A stretch of DNA of 64,000 bases from Hansfordia pulvinata. Lineage: Eukaryota; Ascomycota; Sordariomycetes; Xylariales. The stretch covers positions 3,720,001 to 3,784,000 of the forward strand of contig BJKQ01000002.1 of the NCBI GenBank assembly GCA_006538405.1, in the 5' to 3' direction. This document shows positions 61,312-64,000 of this stretch, piece by piece. The stretch's first letter is position 1, and each line of letters begins with the position of its first letter. Made by a program: the position numbers and the translations under genes. Under the pieces are notes generated by a model. That model ran no database searches. It was not told the DNA's origin and worked only from the letters and a program-made list of their open reading frames with translations.

Positions 61312-62454
61312 CTTCTCTAGCTGGGAGATGCCTTTTGCACTGTACTGGAACATGATTGGGGGCTGGGGGGATTCTCACAGCATGGTGGGAGGGGACAGGC
61401 AGGTCGAGAAGCCGCCGGGTCTTGCTGTACCTAGGTGCTGTCTCTATCCTCCGGGGCTCGCTCGACTGGCGTTGACGGGGTCGACGTTGCTCGGTGGACT
61501 CGGAATGGATTGGATCTGAGGAAGTAGGTTGTGGTATAACCCGAGTCTGGGCTGGTTGCGCCTTCCCGTTGTACTCGCACTGGATGCAGAGGTGTTCGGT
61601 GTACCTAATTGTGTGGGAGTGGGATGGATGTGACTGTGCCGCCTTGGATGGACCCCTCCATGTTGCAATTGGATGTCTCTTGTTTTCAATAAGGTAGGTG
61701 TTGACTCGGGTTGGAAAGTTGGGGTTCTAAATAGCGGCCATCGATGTTGGCATCCATTCCGCCCCCCTCGAGGTAATGACGCCATGGGTCAGGGCAGTCT
61801 AGCTGGAAAAGGGGTCGGCGCGTGACTCGGCCTCCAACACACAACATGCACACGTCAAGTCTACCGTACCTTACCTTAAGTACGTAGCCTGACTGCCAAT
61901 GGAATGGTCAGGTCGGGAACGGAGAGCAGCGGGGAGTTGGATGCCAGCGAGGCGGGCCGAGATGACGCTGCGATGAGGGACGACGGTGGGCGGATCACGC
62001 ACGGCCTGGGCTTGCTTCGGCGATGATCAAACGGCGTTGGTAGGCTGAGAGACACAAGAAGGACATGGAGAGCAGCTGGCTGAGACTGACCAGCACAAGC
62101 AGTGAATGTGATCACAGTCTGAGTACCACCTACGGACGGCCACGTTCTCTGTCGAATCAACACATCATCGCTTCTGAGACGGCACATGCGGACAACGACA
62201 ACCGACAGTCCGGCACCGACAGTCCGGCACCGACAGTCCGGCACCGGCACCCCACCACCGGCACAAACACCCTGGAAAAGACAGGAAAATGCAGGCTTCA
62301 ACCTCCCATACACCCTCGCCTCGATCGCCACGGACGCAGACCGATGGCCACGGACGCAGACCCGGGGCAAACCATCGCGGGTCTCGGGTCCATCCCTGCA
62401 TCTGCATGCGGCCCAGCAACCCGGGTCGCACGTTTGGCCCCCTCCCAAGTCACT
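61312..62454. other. Intergenic with short tandem repeats
   Basis: Includes AGGTA-type words at 61861-61888 and a 14-bp tandem (CCGACAGTCCGGCA) at 62203-62243. A duplicated 18-bp block lies around 62328-62360. No gene is recognised. Confidence 0.55.
62203..62243. repeat. Tandem repeat, 14-bp unit, three copies
   Basis: CCGACAGTCCGGCA is repeated three times head-to-tail, followed by a partial unit. Confidence 0.85.
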
Positions 62455-63318
62455 TCACAATCGACCCGAGCCCACCGTCTCCCGGGGCCGCACGCAGCGC
62501 CAGTTGACGAAGCCGTTATCGATGCCCTCGAAGCGGCAGAACCCGGCCTTCTCCAGCACCCGGTGGCTGGCCGTGTTGTCCTCCGTCGTCCACGCGCAGA
62601 GCTGCTCCTCAACCTCGACCGCGCCCTCCCCGCCGGCGTCCGCGACCGTTTCTGCTGCTCCGCTTCCTTCTGCGCCCCCTCCCGGCCCCGATGCCCGGAA
62701 CTCCCGCGTCTCCACATTATCCCCAGTCTCCGCCGTCGTCTCCGCCTCCGCCTCCGCCTCCGGGATCGACGCCCTGTGGACGCAGATCCGCACCCTCTGC
62801 CGAGGCAGCGCCCACCAGAGCCGCACAAACGCACGCACAAACTCGCTCCCGTACCCGCGGTGCCAGTGCTCCTTCTTCAGCTTGTACCCCAGCTCCGGCC
62901 ATCCGGTTTTCGTGTTCATTCCCCCCCACGCCGCAGTCCCCGCCTCCCCCGAACCCGACCCGGTCCCCAAAGCACAGCAGCAGCAGCAACAACAACAACA
63001 ACAACAACAACAGCTCGCGCCGCCGCCGCCCATCTTGTGCACGCCGCCGTCGCCAATCATTTCCCCTTCCCCTTCCCTAGAACCCCTCAAGAAGATGCCA
63101 AAGTAAACAAGCCTGTCCTCCCACGGCTCCCAAGACACCTCCTCCGCCCCCGGCCCCGCTCCCGGCAAAGCCGCCCCGCAGATCCTCTCGAGCTTGCGCC
63201 TCGTCGTCCCGACGTCCGGGTCCGGCCTCCCCCGCCCCGAGTGCGCCATGGCCTCGGGCTGGCTGCGCACCGCGTGCAGCGCCGCCAAGTCTCCCCCTCC
63301 TCCTCGCCCCCCCTCACC

Positions 63319-63358
<40 letters not shown>

Positions 63359-63672
63359 TCCCCATCGCGGCCGCCGTGGCCCGGGAGCACCAGCGGCCGC
63401 CCCACCAGCCGCCCCGTCACGACGGCCAGCGCGTTGGCGCCCAGCAGAGGGCGCGTCGTCGTCACCGCCCGGCAGCTGCGGCAGCGCGGCGCGGGAGGGT
63501 GAGCCTGGGCTACGGGGCCCAGTGGAGAAGAAGACAGGGGCAAGGGCGATGGCGATGATGATGATGATGAGAACGGGCGGGCCGGGGTCGTGGTCGTGGT
63601 CTTGGGCGTCGGCGTCGGCGTAGGAGTGATGGGCGCGCTCGCGGGGATCGCCTGTGCCATGGCTGCGCACAT
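62455..63672 (-). CDS. GNAT-family N-acetyltransferase with repeat insertions
   Basis: Predicted acetyl-CoA-dependent acetyltransferase of the RimJ/RimL-like fungal GNAT group. The single open frame starts at 63672 (405 residues). The recognisable core is split by insertions: RLVYFGIFLRGS, EMIGDGGVHKMG, then WPELGYKLKKEHWHRGYGSE (acetyl-CoA pyrophosphate loop, RGYGSE as the Q/RxxGxG/A motif) and EEQLCAWTTEDNTASHRVLE with KAGFCRFEG, the usual GNAT C-terminal motif B. Between VHKM and WPELGY the frame carries a 13-residue poly-Cys from a CAG/CAA repeat (62973-63013). An N-terminal Pro/Thr/Ser-rich and a GD/GE-rich repeat (near 63330) are also present. No frameshift. It sits at the edge of the window next to the Pil1-like gene; substrate unknown. 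Confidence 0.82.
62973..63013. repeat. (CAG/CAA)n trinucleotide repeat read as poly-cysteine
   Basis: About 13 units of CAG and CAA on the plus strand, that is TGT/TGC on the coding strand, giving 13 cysteines in a row in the GNAT protein. Confidence 0.9.
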
Positions 63673-64000
63673 TGTCGGGAATCTGCCGTGTGATGCGCCC
63701 GGGAATTCTTCCTCCTGATCCTCGCTTCTGGCGCTTCGACGCGTTAGTCGTGTCGAGAGCGGCGAGCGCAGAGCAGCTTCTCTTATAGGGACTTCCGAGC
63801 AAAGCCGTCCCCGCGCACAGAAGCTGGCCAGTCCCGCCCGTCTCGTGTTCCCGGCGGCCCGCCTTGCCAGGTTCTGCAGCCTGGAGGTGACACCAGCTCT
63901 CGTGCTCCCTTGCCATTCCTTGCCCGTCCGCCCAAGCGAGGGTACAGTGGATCAGTGTAACTTCACCATCCCAGGGGCCTGGGCTGCCATCCATCCCATG
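63673..64000. other. GNAT gene upstream region at window end
   Basis: Presumed promoter of the GNAT gene. No other gene is seen before the window ends. Confidence 0.5.

Noticed and set aside
63314..63994. 226-codon minus-strand frame upstream of the GNAT start
   Set aside because: It overlaps the GNAT gene in another frame and shows no protein-like features; shadow frame plus promoter DNA.

Overview
The window is nuclear DNA of a filamentous ascomycete (Pezizomycotina, most likely a GC-rich Sordariomycete). The genes carry short GT-AG introns (about 50-195 nt) with CTAAC/CTGAC-type branch sites. Coding regions are strongly GC3-biased, and the gene set is typically fungal: Rsa4, Tps3, Pil1/Lsp1, a Csc1-like channel, Msh3, Coq6. 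There is no transposase, LTR, rRNA, convincing tRNA, CRISPR array or AT-rich RIP block. Genus cannot be decided from the sequence alone.

Layout. 1-6.3 kb: a small secreted protein (-), a GTCGGCG minisatellite and rsa4 (+). 6.3-14.6 kb: a gene desert of simple repeats and CT-rich leader-like DNA. 14.7-17.7 kb: tps3, the regulatory subunit of the trehalose synthase complex (+). 18.6-33.0 kb: a group with the look of a small specialised-metabolism cluster: FAD monooxygenase (-), Dal5-type MFS transporter (-), aldo-keto reductase (-) divergent from an NRPS-like A-T-R adenylate-forming reductase (+), then an SDR (+). 34.1-36.1 kb: a repeat-rich APH/EcKL-type kinase (-). 36.8-39.3 kb: a Csc1/OSCA-type channel (-). 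39.3-46.2 kb: mostly intergenic, with one small membrane protein at 43.1 kb (+). 46.2-49.6 kb: msh3 (+). 50.3-52.3 kb: a zinc-finger protein (-). 55.2-56.6 kb: a PAQR/hemolysin-III-type receptor (-). 57.5-59.1 kb: coq6 (-). 60.0-61.3 kb: a Pil1/Lsp1 eisosome protein (-). 62.5-63.7 kb: a GNAT acetyltransferase carrying a poly-cysteine tract (-).

Two observations stand out. First, nine genes contain 13 frame breaks. Every one can be read as one missing base; eleven are localised, and all of those lie at a run of G or C. This looks like systematic homopolymer under-calling in the assembly rather than gene death, and it changes how most gene models here should be read. Second, the 18.6-33.0 kb group couples a carboxylic-acid-reducing A-T-R enzyme to AKR, SDR, FAD monooxygenase and transporter genes. 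A shared 9-mer (GCTTTTCCG) and a shared AT-rich core element (ATATTAATA) occur in its promoters, which suggests co-regulation. This is the best candidate for an undescribed system in the window.

Trinucleotide-repeat insertions (poly-Asp, -Ser, -Ala, -Gln, -Cys) are unusually common in the accessory genes. The conserved housekeeping genes are largely free of them.
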